From a virus: a stretch of 64,000 bases of DNA. The notes under the pieces were generated by a model. The model ran no database searches and had not been told where the DNA came from. It saw only the letters and a list, made by a program, of their open reading frames with translations. This document shows positions 37,359 to 45,273 of the stretch, piece by piece (the stretch's first letter is position 1; every line of letters begins with the position of its first letter). Both the position numbers and the translations under genes were made by a program. The DNA lies in IMG/VR virus record IMGVR_UViG_3300020192_000008, positions 43,273 to 107,272 of that record; one strand, 5' to 3'.

Positions 37359-39752
37359 ATGGCCTGGAAAGTCGATATCCCAGACGCAGAGTTTTACACC
37401 CTCCAAGACCCCCGTCTAGAGGCAATCGTTCGAGAGGTCTGCGATCAGAAGATCGTTGCCATCGACACCGAGACCACGGGTCTCATCATCTGGCGAGACA
37501 TGCCCCTGTTCTGGTCCCTCTCTTGGGGACGCCGGCGCATCTGCATGCCCGCTGACACGCTGCACAGGTTCATGTCGGCCTTCGAGGATTACGACAAGAC
37601 CTGGGTCTTCGCCAACGCGAAGTACGACATGCACATCCTGGCTAACGTCGGCATCACCCTCAAGGGGAAGATCGTCGACACCCAGGTGATGCACTGCTTG
37701 CTCTACGAGGAGCAGCCACACCGACTCGACTACATGGGCAAGCAGCTCCTGGGTTGGGAGTGGAAGGACATGTTCGATGGCTGGGACAAGCGCAAGCAGC
37801 CCAACATCGGCGACTTCATCATGGACCTGTACCGCAACGATCCACGCAAGCTCATCGAGTACGCGTCGAACGATGCCTACGGCACCATGCAGATATACGA
37901 CAAGCTCAAGGTGGAGCTCGAAGAGTCGTGGGTCTACAGCCTCTACCCCGAGCACTACAAGACGCTCTGGGACATCTTCATCAAGACCGAGGCGCCGTTT
38001 ACCAAGGTCCTGTGGAAGTGCGAGAGGGCAGGCATCTACGTAGACAAGGAGTTCCTCCTCACTCTCGAAGGGCCCGTGGCTAGGGAGATCAACGACCTGA
38101 AGAAGGAGCTGAACGCGCTCTACCAGGCGTATCAGCCGGGCGTCCTGTTCAACCCGAACAGCACCCTGCAGAAGCGCGACTGGTTCTTCAACTTCGAGGG
38201 TCTCAAGGCCGTGAAGCTGGGCAAGGCTGGGGCGAAGACGGGGGTACGCAACCCTTCATGCGACGCCGAGTTCCTTGACCACTACAAGGGCGAATCGAAG
38301 ATGGCCAAGCTCCTCCTGAGGTTTGCCGAGCTCGACAAGCTGCACGGTACCTACCTGGTGGGCCTTCGAGAGTCAGACTCGATCGATAGCCAGGGCTTCA
38401 TCCACACCCGGTACAACCAGGACGTGGCTCGTACAGGACGCCTGTCCTGCGTAGCCGGCTGGACGCCCGTTCGGACCACCCGTGGTGCCGTTGCCATGGA
38501 GAATATTCGACCGGGCGATTCTGTCTGGACCCACAAGGGGCGTTGGCAGCAGGTGACGGCGTTCCTTCCGCAGGGAGAAAGGCACGTTTACGACGTTAGG
38601 CTTAGCAACGGGTATGTTTTGACGTGCACAACCGACCACAGGCTGCTGCTCTCCGATGGGTGCACGTGGGCCACGATTGAGGAGGTGACTGATGGCGTTC
38701 TCGAAGACCTGGACCAGCAACCCGAAGAACAACGCGCTCGACAACCTCGCGGTTGTGACGCGGCAGGGCCACAAGACCGTTCACTTCTTGCAGGTGAAGG
38801 ACACGGGCTCGTTGTCGTTGAAGCGATCGACTATCGCGGCGTGCTTGAGGTCTACGACATCAGCGTAGACGGGGACGAGAGCTACGAAGCCTGCGGAGTA
38901 TTCGCGCACAACTGCTCTGACCCGAACCTGCAGAACATGCCGAACCCTGAGCGGGACAAGTTCAAGACCCGCAAAGCGTTCCGCCCCAAGCCCAGCACGA
39001 AGCGCAAGCTGATTGCCGCCGACTATGACCAGCTCGAGATGCGTCTTCTGGCTTGCGCTGCGATGGAGCCACCCATGATCGACATCTTCCTCCAGGGGAA
39101 AGACATCCACATAGGCAACGCTTCACTCGTCTTCGGACTGCCCTATGACGATATCAAGGCAGCGAAGGATAAGGAGAAGAACGAACTCAACGACTACGAT
39201 CACACGTGCCTTCTTGCACGGCAGAACGTCAAGGCCATTGGTTACGGGCTCAACTACGGAATGAAGGAGTTCAAACTCGCTTCGGATCTGGGAATCCGTG
39301 TTGAGGAAGCCAAGGCCCTCATGGACAAGTATATGTCGGCTTATCCGGCTGTCGAGAGGTTCTTCGCAGAAGCTGTCGATAATGCTCGGATCACCGGGTA
39401 CTCGTTCACCGTCATGGGGCGGAGGAGGTTCTTGCCGGAGATCATCTCCAGGAGAAACCAAGAGAGGAGCAAGGCAGAACGACAAGCGGGCAACTTTGAG
39501 ATCCAAGGGTCAGCCGCTGACGTTGTACGCATGGCGATGATCCTTCTGGATGACGCCCAGCTAGACAAGAGGTTCGACTGCATCATGCGCCTTCAGGTGC
39601 ACGACGAGTTGGTCTTCGACTGCCCTGAAGAGACGCTCACTCCTGCGATGGGGGAGATCGTCGAGTGGATGGAGCATGCGCTTCACACCGACCTGCCGGT
39701 GCCCTTGAAGGTCTCGGCCAAGGCTGCCGACAACTGGGCGGACGCACACTGA
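37359..39752 (+). CDS. polA: DNA polymerase I (family A) with mini-intein
   Basis: 797 residues before splicing. 3'-5' exonuclease motifs: AIDTETTG near 32, FANAKYD near 86, YASNDAYG near 167. Polymerase motifs: A, ADYDQLEMRLL near 550; B, RQNVKAIGYGLNYG near 622; C, VHDELVF near 747. The intein (364-518) interrupts the conserved TGRLS/CSDPNLQNMP segment. Without the intein it is about 642 residues, normal for a phage Pol I lacking the 5' nuclease. It replicates the genome with the helicase and primase upstream. Confidence 0.93.
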   Translation: MAWKVDIPDAEFYTLQDPRLEAIVREVCDQKIVAIDTETTGLIIWRDMPLFWSLSWGRRRICMPADTLHRFMSAFEDYDKTWVFANAKYDMHILANVGITLKGKIVDTQVMHCLLYEEQPHRLDYMGKQLLGWEWKDMFDGWDKRKQPNIGDFIMDLYRNDPRKLIEYASNDAYGTMQIYDKLKVELEESWVYSLYPEHYKTLWDIFIKTEAPFTKVLWKCERAGIYVDKEFLLTLEGPVAREINDLKKELNALYQAYQPGVLFNPNSTLQKRDWFFNFEGLKAVKLGKAGAKTGVRNPSCDAEFLDHYKGESKMAKLLLRFAELDKLHGTYLVGLRESDSIDSQGFIHTRYNQDVARTGRLSCVAGWTPVRTTRGAVAMENIRPGDSVWTHKGRWQQVTAFLPQGERHVYDVRLSNGYVLTCTTDHRLLLSDGCTWATIEEVTDGVLEDLDQQPEEQRARQPRGCDAAGPQDRSLLAGEGHGLVVVEAIDYRGVLEVYDISVDGDESYEACGVFAHNCSDPNLQNMPNPERDKFKTRKAFRPKPSTKRKLIAADYDQLEMRLLACAAMEPPMIDIFLQGKDIHIGNASLVFGLPYDDIKAAKDKEKNELNDYDHTCLLARQNVKAIGYGLNYGMKEFKLASDLGIRVEEAKALMDKYMSAYPAVERFFAEAVDNARITGYSFTVMGRRRFLPEIISRRNQERSKAERQAGNFEIQGSAADVVRMAMILLDDAQLDKRFDCIMRLQVHDELVFDCPEETLTPAMGEIVEWMEHALHTDLPVPLKVSAKAADNWADAH
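38448..38912 (+). mobile_element. DNA polymerase mini-intein
   Basis: 155-residue insertion beginning with Cys and ending His-Asn, with Cys as +1 extein residue. Block A (CVAGWTPVRTTRG) and block B (TCTTDHRLL) are clear, and the C-terminal block reads VLEVYDISVDGDESYEACG. No endonuclease domain is present in this frame; a central stretch of about 40 residues is Gln/Arg/Gly-rich and looks out of frame. A shifted frame inside it holds an HNH-like segment. Self-splicing should restore motif A's upstream loop. Confidence 0.88.
38692..38868 (+). CDS. Nested HNH-like ORF inside the polymerase intein
   Basis: 58-residue frame, shifted relative to the intein. ATG is preceded by GGAGGTGA six bases upstream, an ideal ribosome site, and a TGA closes the frame just before. 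Residues 10-27 (NPKNNALDNLAVVTRQGH) resemble the C-terminal half of HNH homing endonucleases of the NN..L.NL type. The catalytic His pair is not seen, so it is either a decayed remnant or a separately translated accessory. Low confidence as a functional gene. Confidence 0.35.
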   Translation: MAFSKTWTSNPKNNALDNLAVVTRQGHKTVHFLQVKDTGSLSLKRSTIAACLRSTTSA

Positions 39753-39862
39753 TGGCCAAGAAGAAGAGGAAGCATATGTATGGCCTTCCTGCGGGTTCAA
39801 CAGTAACGAAGGAGCAGTGGGAGAGCGCTCTCCAGAAACACCGAACCTCAAAGGACGAGTAG
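39752..39862 (+). CDS. 36-residue basic peptide
   Basis: Short frame beginning MAKKKRKHMYG, strongly basic at the N-terminus, acidic at the end. The ATG overlaps the polymerase TGA and its TAG is followed directly by the HU-like gene ATG. Overlap at both ends argues for real translation. Possibly nucleic-acid-binding; unknown. Confidence 0.55.
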   Translation: MAKKKRKHMYGLPAGSTVTKEQWESALQKHRTSKDE

Positions 39863-40204
39863 ATGAACAAGATCGCGCGCAAGTATGACCTGGACCAGCT
39901 CGTTGCGTCGCGACTAGGGCTAAAGCCGAAGGAGGTGAGGGGCATCACCAAGGTCTTCATAGAGGCCTTGATGGAGTCCCTTGCAGAGCTGAGCGAGGTC
40001 CACCTCGATGGCTTTGGCCAGTTTCACGTCACCAAGGAGGCGGCTCCGAGGGTGACCACCCTTACCCAGGGCACGCTCAAGCTTGGGGAGGGGAAGAAGA
40101 TCGAGGTGCTCATCCCGCACAAGATGCGCGTACACTTCCGAAAGGCCCTGCCATTCCGTCGCCTACTTCAGGCGAAGCACGGCAAGGGTCAGAAGAAGGA
40201 TTGA
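39863..40204 (+). CDS. HU/IHF-like DNA-bending protein
   Basis: 113 residues. The fold of the HU family is recognisable: N-terminal helices (ARKYDLDQLVASRLGLKP), LSEVHLDGFGQFHV as the first beta strand, and a basic arm with IPHKMRVHFRKAL at the end. HU proteins bend and compact DNA; here it may aid replication initiation, recombination or packaging. Stop overlaps a TTG/ATG start of the following zinc protein. Confidence 0.75.
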   Translation: MNKIARKYDLDQLVASRLGLKPKEVRGITKVFIEALMESLAELSEVHLDGFGQFHVTKEAAPRVTTLTQGTLKLGEGKKIEVLIPHKMRVHFRKALPFRRLLQAKHGKGQKKD

Positions 40205-40209
40205 GCACC

Positions 40210-40401
40210 ATGGACAAGTACGCTGTAGACGAAGGCAAAGACCAGGAGCAGCTCGAGAAGGCGGCATCGCAAGGCTGCCCAAGCTGTGGAGCGCCCGCTG
40301 GGCAGCTTCAGCAGCATGGGTCAGTCTTGATATGCCCCCACTGTGGGTCTGCTCCGTTCGAGTCGAACGGGAGCTCACGTGGCAGGACAACCAGTCGATA
40401 A
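40210..40401 (+). CDS. Small zinc-ribbon protein
   Basis: 63 residues from ATG (66 if the TTG at 40201, which overlaps the upstream TGA as TTGA, is used). CPSCG and CPHCG form a rubredoxin-like zinc ribbon. The C-terminal tail overlaps the RecA-like gene start by 23 bases. Function unknown. Confidence 0.6.
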   Translation: MDKYAVDEGKDQEQLEKAASQGCPSCGAPAGQLQQHGSVLICPHCGSAPFESNGSSRGRTTSR

Positions 40402-41593
40402 CCGTAAGAGCGACATCAACACGATCGTTGCGAAGATCAACAAGGCCGCCAAGCGCACCATCATTGGTACGGCCGACAAGCTTCGTAACAGCTACTTCCT
40501 CCGCCGGCCGTCGGGCATCATGCAGCTCGACATAGACACCGGTGGGGGGCTGCCCGCTGGAGGTCTGGCCTGTGTGTCAGGCCTCGACGGCGCCGGCAAG
40601 ACCCACCTCATGTACAAGTACATGGCCATGCATCAGCGGATGTACGGCGATGAGGCAACGATAGCGCTTGCCTGCACTGAGGCGCCCATCGACCACTTCT
40701 ACCTGCGGAAGCTGGGCATCATCGTCTCGGTGCCTGATGAGGCCATCGAGGAGCGGACGAAGTACCGCAAGGACCTTGGGTTTGCTCCCTTCACCAAGGA
40801 GGAGATCAAGGAGATGAAGCGGAGCGTGGGGTGCTTCTACCCCATCGTGGCCGACTACATGGAGCAGATGCTGGACGTGGTTCTCGAGCTTGTCTCGTGC
40901 GACCTCGTGAACATCATCGGCATCGACTCCATCACGGCAGCGCAGCCCAAGGCGTTCGCTGAGCTCGAGAAGATCGAGGAGGAGGCTCGTCAGGGCGCGC
41001 ATGCCACGGCGCTCAAGAAGTTCCTCATCGACTACTTCCCGATGACGGTCTCGTTCAACGAGGTCCCGAACAAGACGACCATCATCATGACGCAACAGAT
41101 GGTCTCAAACCGGAAGAAGAGCGAAGCTCCCTCCTACATCCAGAAGTACCTGCCCGACAGCGTTCCTTCGATGGGCTCGCACAGCCTCAAGCACGGCAAG
41201 CTCATCGACATCCTGCTCACCAATGGTGCCGGTGAGAAGGAGAAGAACGAGACGGGTAAGAAGGAGACCAAGAGCAAGATGCTCGAGTGGGAGATCAAGA
41301 AGGGCAAGGCCGGCGTGCACGAAGGCGTGCGTGGCGAGTCCGAGTTCATCTTCGACGAAGGAGGCATCGACAACGCCCGCACCATCCTGGCCTCTGGCAT
41401 CAAGTGCGGCTTCATCCAGGAAGCCTCGGGGCTCATCACGATCCTCGACCCCAAGACCAAGGAGCCCTCGCCCAAGGTCAACCGCATGCCGGCCAAGGAG
41501 TTCATCGCCATGCTCAACGATGACCCGAGGTTCGACGCCCAGGTAAGGGCGCACATCCTCGCTGAAGAAGGCATTCAGTGCCGCTTCGTGTGA
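40379..41593 (+). CDS. RecA/UvsX-like recombinase
   Basis: 404 residues from a GTG with GGGAG five bases upstream. Walker A GLDGAGKT near residue 66, Walker B VNIIGIDSI near 185, and a MTQQM segment near 240 in the place of the family's L2 region. A lysine-rich insertion lies near 285-300. It should form filaments on single-stranded DNA and pair homologous strands, in line with the UvsW-like helicase, resolvases and Cas4-like nuclease nearby. The open frame extends upstream to 40343 without a ribosome site. Confidence 0.82.
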   Translation: MAGQPVDNRKSDINTIVAKINKAAKRTIIGTADKLRNSYFLRRPSGIMQLDIDTGGGLPAGGLACVSGLDGAGKTHLMYKYMAMHQRMYGDEATIALACTEAPIDHFYLRKLGIIVSVPDEAIEERTKYRKDLGFAPFTKEEIKEMKRSVGCFYPIVADYMEQMLDVVLELVSCDLVNIIGIDSITAAQPKAFAELEKIEEEARQGAHATALKKFLIDYFPMTVSFNEVPNKTTIIMTQQMVSNRKKSEAPSYIQKYLPDSVPSMGSHSLKHGKLIDILLTNGAGEKEKNETGKKETKSKMLEWEIKKGKAGVHEGVRGESEFIFDEGGIDNARTILASGIKCGFIQEASGLITILDPKTKEPSPKVNRMPAKEFIAMLNDDPRFDAQVRAHILAEEGIQCRFV

Positions 41594-41594
41594 C

Positions 41595-42092
41595 ATGAAA
41601 ACCATCAGGCTCGTCCCCCAGGTCAACGAGGCCGGGGACGTCCACCTGAAGGTCTCGGCTGTCGGCTTCCAAGATGACGAGGTAGGGCCCCTGGTCGATG
41701 GCCAGGAGCTCGTTGCCATCTTGGAAGACGAGCCCGAACCGGGCAACAGGCACACGGCCAAGACTCTTCGTAAGCGAAGCACGAAGGCCGAGCGAGTCCT
41801 TGCCAAGCAGGTGGGCGGCAAACTCCAACCCGGCTCAGGTTGCCTACCCAAGTACAAGAGCGATGTTCTTGTGAAAGGCAAGACACGCCTCGAACACAAG
41901 TTCACCCAGGCCAAGAGCTACACCCTGAAGTTCTATGACCTACTGAAGCTTCTCGGTGAATGCGAAGACGGGGAAGATCCAGTATTCGTCGTTGAGTTTC
42001 AAGAGCGAGGCACGCTCAAGACTCTGGCGAAGTATGCCATCGTCCCCTTCGAGGACTGGGAGAAAGCACATGACATCGATTCTGACGATTGA
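41595..42092 (+). CDS. Putative PD-(D/E)XK nuclease (Holliday-junction-resolvase-like)
   Basis: 165 residues. The C-terminal half shows QPGSGCLPKYKSDVLV followed by LEHKFTQAKSYTLK, a pattern like archaeal-type junction resolvases (Gly-rich loop, catalytic Asp, then E-x-K). The N-terminal 60 residues are beta-rich and not recognised. Starts just after the RecA-like gene, which makes a recombination role likely. The family call is from motif spacing, so moderate. Confidence 0.6.
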   Translation: MKTIRLVPQVNEAGDVHLKVSAVGFQDDEVGPLVDGQELVAILEDEPEPGNRHTAKTLRKRSTKAERVLAKQVGGKLQPGSGCLPKYKSDVLVKGKTRLEHKFTQAKSYTLKFYDLLKLLGECEDGEDPVFVVEFQERGTLKTLAKYAIVPFEDWEKAHDIDSDD

Positions 42093-42897
42093 AGACTTCC
42101 TCAAGGCACCGGAAGAACAGAAGAAGCAGATCCAAGACGAGGCTGCTCAGATCTCCGTGAGCTTTGAAGAACACCTCGCCAAGGACAAGGGCGACTCGCA
42201 CATCCGTGCCCCCGGCATCCACGCTTCTGAAGTGCATGGCTGCGAGAGAAAGATGGTCTACAGCCTTCTTGGTACCGAGCGCAAAGAGAAGCTCGACAAC
42301 ACCTGGAAGAAGCGCTTCATGGTTGGCCACGCTCTCCACGCCATGCTCCAGACTCAGTTCGAGCAGATGGCAGGAGGGCCCTTCGTCTCCACCTTTCAGT
42401 CTGAGGTGAAGATCTCCCCTGAGCTCCAGCCTGTGGCAGCTGCATGGAACATCCAGTCCCATTGCGACGGCCTCTTTCAGCTGCGTCGCCCAGGCGAACC
42501 TGACCCCTTTGCTCGCGTCGTCCTGGAGATCAAGACGGCGAGCCCAGGGGAGTACGACAAGCTCAAGGCTCCCAAGCCTGAGCACGTAGAGCAAGCGCAC
42601 GTGTACATGGGGTGTCTCGATACGCCGTTCACATGGTTCCTTTACTGGAACAAGGGCAACCAGAACTACACGGGCAGCAACAACCCGAGCTTCTTCACTG
42701 TGTTCAACCCAGACACCTGGATGGGCCTGTTGAAGAAGTTCGAGCGTGGCCACATAGCGGCCGACACCAACCAGCTCCCTGACCGCCTCGAAGGCGTGGG
42801 GTGCGACTTCTGTGCGTTCTCCTGGACGTGTAAGCCCCAGTACCTGCAGCGCAGGAGTGGGACGCACGTTCCTCACGGCAGATGGGTAAGCAAATGA
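42070..42897 (+). CDS. Cas4/RecB-like exonuclease with Fe-S Cys
   Basis: 275 residues. HASEVHGCERKMVYSLLG at 45 is the N-terminal Cys motif of Cas4/AddB-type nucleases. HCDGLF near 150 and VLEIKTA near 170 supply the PD-(D/E)XK catalytic residues, followed by QAHVYMG. The C-terminus CDFCAFSWTC gives the remaining cluster cysteines. Likely a 4Fe-4S exonuclease resecting DNA ends for the recombinase. There is no CRISPR array in the window. The start lies within the previous gene's 3' end. Confidence 0.8.
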   Translation: MTSILTIEDFLKAPEEQKKQIQDEAAQISVSFEEHLAKDKGDSHIRAPGIHASEVHGCERKMVYSLLGTERKEKLDNTWKKRFMVGHALHAMLQTQFEQMAGGPFVSTFQSEVKISPELQPVAAAWNIQSHCDGLFQLRRPGEPDPFARVVLEIKTASPGEYDKLKAPKPEHVEQAHVYMGCLDTPFTWFLYWNKGNQNYTGSNNPSFFTVFNPDTWMGLLKKFERGHIAADTNQLPDRLEGVGCDFCAFSWTCKPQYLQRRSGTHVPHGRWVSK

Positions 42898-43568
42898 CTG
42901 AAGGCAAGTCGATACGCATCCCGAGAACACTTGGCCCGGGTGGCCAGGTTATCGATCACCCTCCGGAAGAAGGACGCGGTCTCAAGGTCGACAAGGCAGC
43001 CCCTATCGGCGTCACAGCCGAGCAGAAGAAGTCTCTTCAAGAGCACTGGAACACCGCCAGTGAAAGCGAGAAGCTCTACGAGAAGGAAGGCTTCGGGGAG
43101 ATCAAGAAGCCGACCTTCAACTGCCCTGAAGTTGATGAGCAGGTCGTCACCAACCCCGACAGCACCGAGTTCACCACCGTCTACGTTCACCTGCTCGGCT
43201 GGTACTCCTACTGCGCCGAGCTTCTCGCCAAGGTAGACGTCTACATCCTTCAGTACGAGAACCTCCTCGATGTACTGGGGGCTGAGACCCGTGACGTCGC
43301 TCGTAAGCAGCACGCTGAAGGCAAGAAGCCCACGGTCGACGAACTCAAAGACCGCCTTCTTCTCAACCCCCGCTACCTCGAGACCCTGCACGAGCTGCAG
43401 AAGTACCAGCAGCACAAGAAGCTGCTTGCGTCCCGCCTCGAATCCATCGATAGGAGCCTCAAGGTGATCTCCAGGCAGGTCACCATCAGGACCCTCGACA
43501 TGGAAGCGCAGCGCACAGGCTCCAACCTCCCAGGACGCGGCTCACCCAACCGCTCTAGGTTCGGATGA
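42894..43568 (+). CDS. Unknown helical protein of the recombination block
   Basis: 224 residues. The C-terminal 120 residues are a long helical region with coiled-coil character (ELQKYQQHKKLLASRLES). One Cys pair region near 75 is isolated. ATGA overlap at both ends ties it to the Cas4-like and RusA-like genes. It may be a recombination mediator or nuclease partner, which is inference from position. Confidence 0.65.
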   Translation: MTEGKSIRIPRTLGPGGQVIDHPPEEGRGLKVDKAAPIGVTAEQKKSLQEHWNTASESEKLYEKEGFGEIKKPTFNCPEVDEQVVTNPDSTEFTTVYVHLLGWYSYCAELLAKVDVYILQYENLLDVLGAETRDVARKQHAEGKKPTVDELKDRLLLNPRYLETLHELQKYQQHKKLLASRLESIDRSLKVISRQVTIRTLDMEAQRTGSNLPGRGSPNRSRFG

Positions 43569-44008
43569 TTCGCCTCTCTGTCCCGTCGCTGCCCCCCTCT
43601 TCCAACAACGCCTACTTCAACAGGCCAGGAGGGGGCAGGTCCCTTACCAAGATCGGTGAGGGCTACAAGAACATCACCAAGGCGCATCTGCAGCAGAACT
43701 ACCGAAGGGAGCTCATGGAGTTTCGGCCCAACAGGCCATACCTCATCGCAGTCACCTTCTACTTCCTCGACCTGCAGAACAAGACTTGGCCAAAAACAGC
43801 CGAGTCTCGGTATAAGCGACTTGACACAAGCAATAGGATCAAACTCCTAGAAGACGTGCTGAAGGACGTGAGCGGAGTCGATGACTCAAACACGCTCACG
43901 CTCATTCTCACAAAGACCATCGGTTCTCCTGAACGGACTGAGCTGGCCGTTTGGGACCTTGAGAAAGAAGAGAGCCCTTTCGATGTCCTCCTCAATACGC
44001 TCTTTTGA
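43565..44008 (+). CDS. rusA: RusA-like Holliday junction resolvase
   Basis: 147 residues. The N-terminus LPPSSNNAYFN and the later DTSNRIKLLEDVLKDVSGVD with a following Asp are the RusA signature: conserved Asp residues that bind metal and cleave four-way junctions. It would resolve recombination intermediates before packaging. Overlaps the neighbour upstream by ATGA and the next gene by 26 bases. Confidence 0.78.
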   Translation: MIRLSVPSLPPSSNNAYFNRPGGGRSLTKIGEGYKNITKAHLQQNYRRELMEFRPNRPYLIAVTFYFLDLQNKTWPKTAESRYKRLDTSNRIKLLEDVLKDVSGVDDSNTLTLILTKTIGSPERTELAVWDLEKEESPFDVLLNTLF

Positions 44009-44348
44009 GGAACTGCTCGGGGCCTGCAACCACACCGAGCTGCACCAGATCTGCAGGCGTATGGACATCCATGTCAGACCGACCGCAAGCCGGGAAGACA
44101 TGATCGACTACATCTGCGGGAATGATGAACCCCCTCCGCCATGGCACGGCATCAATGCCTGGCGACATGCCCTCATGGGCTTCGTTCTCGACAACTGGGA
44201 ACTCATACGTTCTCAGATCTCCTGCCCGGCTAAGTCTGGTGACCCGCGTGCCTGCTTCGGTTGTACCGATACGCAGGTGATGTTCTGTGTTGTCGACAAT
44301 CACGACAACGAGTCTCTCATCCAGCTGCACAAGAAGGATCAACCATGA
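43983..44348 (+). CDS. SAP-like domain and Cys-rich protein
   Basis: 121 residues. Residues 6-40 (FEELLGACNHTELHQICRRM, then TASREDMIDYI) follow the SAP-like helix-extended-helix pattern used for DNA binding. The C-terminal half has four Cys (CPAKSG, CFGC, FC) that could bind metal. A similar SAP-like pattern is found in the frameshifted tail of the next gene. Start placed at the ATG inside the RusA-like end. Confidence 0.6.
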   Translation: MSSSIRSFEELLGACNHTELHQICRRMDIHVRPTASREDMIDYICGNDEPPPPWHGINAWRHALMGFVLDNWELIRSQISCPAKSGDPRACFGCTDTQVMFCVVDNHDNESLIQLHKKDQP

Positions 44349-45052
44349 ACGCTCCCGCAACCACGATGCCCAGCCCCGAGACCGCTCCCCGCACGCCCGA
44401 GGAGCTGACGAAGATGACCGTCTTCCTCCAGCGCAGGCTGGCCGAGCAGCTCAACTCGTCGGGCTTCCCGGTCTGGACGAGCGAGCCGGAGAAGACGGCC
44501 TTCATCACCGAGACCAGCGAGAAGCGCGGGATGATCTTGGCCGAGAAGCTGGCCGCCTTCGACAAGGCCCGTGGCGGTGCTCCCGCCGCTGCAGCTCCGG
44601 TGGCTACGGTGACCCCCATCACCCCGCCGACGGAGGCAACGCCGGCGCCCGCCACGGCCAGCAAGCGTCAGCCCAAGACGCAGGCGGCTGCACCTCCTCC
44701 GGCAGCTGCCCCCGCTGTCAGCGGTGAGCAGGGGGTGCTCTCGTCCGAGGTCGTCAACCTGCTCAAGACGGTCTCGACCGACCTGAAGAACCTGCACGGG
44801 ATGACCGATGCGAGGATCGAAGGGGTGGAGAACCGTCTCGATGGCGGCAAACTCGTCACCAAGGGCGACCTCGTGGAGCTCAAGGACATGCTCACGGCGT
44901 CGATGCGCGTGCAGCAGGCCACGCTCGGGGTGCTCTGCCTGTTCGGGCAGGAGGTGCTCAAGGCCTCCACCCGTGACGTGATGGGTCCGGCGATCGAGGA
45001 GGCGAACAACGCCCTCGACGCTCTGGAGGAACTGGGCAAGGGAAAAGCATTA
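44345..45052 (+). CDS. Ala/Pro-rich protein, 0-frame product ending at TTA
   Basis: 235 residues in the zero frame, ending at the TTA at 45050-45052. The standard-code frame continues to 45208, but the extra sequence is Ser/Arg-rich shadow. It has an N-terminal helical domain (60-80 residues), a Pro/Ala-rich linker near 80-135 and a C-terminal coiled coil (residues 150-235). A slippery heptamer just before the end gives a probable longer -1 form. ATGA overlap with the upstream gene. Family unknown. Confidence 0.65.
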
Positions 45053-45081
45053 GCCAGACGCGGCCCTGGCCGGGCTGCGTC
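45040..45081 (+). promoter_or_regulatory. Probable -1 ribosomal frameshift signal
   Basis: G GGA AAA at 45040-45046 lies in the correct phase for -1 slippage of two tRNAs. Ten bases later comes a 10-bp hairpin, GACGCGGCCC/GGGCTGCGTC (45057-45066 and 45072-45081), with one G-U pair and a 5-base loop. The zero-frame TTA falls between heptamer and stem, as stops do at known sites. Confidence 0.7.
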
Positions 45082-45237
45082 CCGCTGTCTTCTTCTGATG
45101 TCTTCCATCTCCCTGACGACCTTACCCAGGTCCCGACCGATGAGCTTGTACGAGCACTTGCCGCTTGCGGCGTGCGTCTCAAGGGCACGGTCACGAGGGA
45201 GCAGCTAGTTCAGACGGTCAAGCGTCTGAGCATCTAA
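45046..45237 (+). CDS. -1 frame C-terminal extension with SAP-like domain
   Basis: 63 codons in the -1 frame joined to codon 234 of the upstream gene, giving about 297 residues and ending at TAA. The last 45 residues (TDELVRALAACGVRLKG, TREQLVQTVKRL) form a SAP-like helix-extended-helix domain, coding-like throughout. No ATG or GTG start lies at the beginning of this frame; an ATT overlapping the TTA is the only alternative, which favours frameshifting. The terminator follows within a few bases. Confidence 0.6.
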   Translation, partial: SISQTRPWPGCVPLSSSDVFHLPDDLTQVPTDELVRALAACGVRLKGTVTREQLVQTVKRLSI

Positions 45238-45241
45238 AGAC

Positions 45242-45270
45242 GGGGCCCTTCGGGGCCCCCTTCTTTTTAG
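45242..45270. terminator. Bidirectional terminator
   Basis: GGGGCC/GGCCCC stem with a short loop followed by CTTCTTTTT on the plus side and preceded by AAAAAGAAG on the minus side. It separates the replication block from the convergent membrane protein gene. Confidence 0.8.
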
Positions 45271-45273
45271 CTA

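Noticed and set aside
42070-42897. Cas4-like gene as evidence of a CRISPR system
   Set aside because: No repeat-spacer array and no cas1 or other cas genes in the window; Cas4-like nucleases are common in phage recombination blocks.
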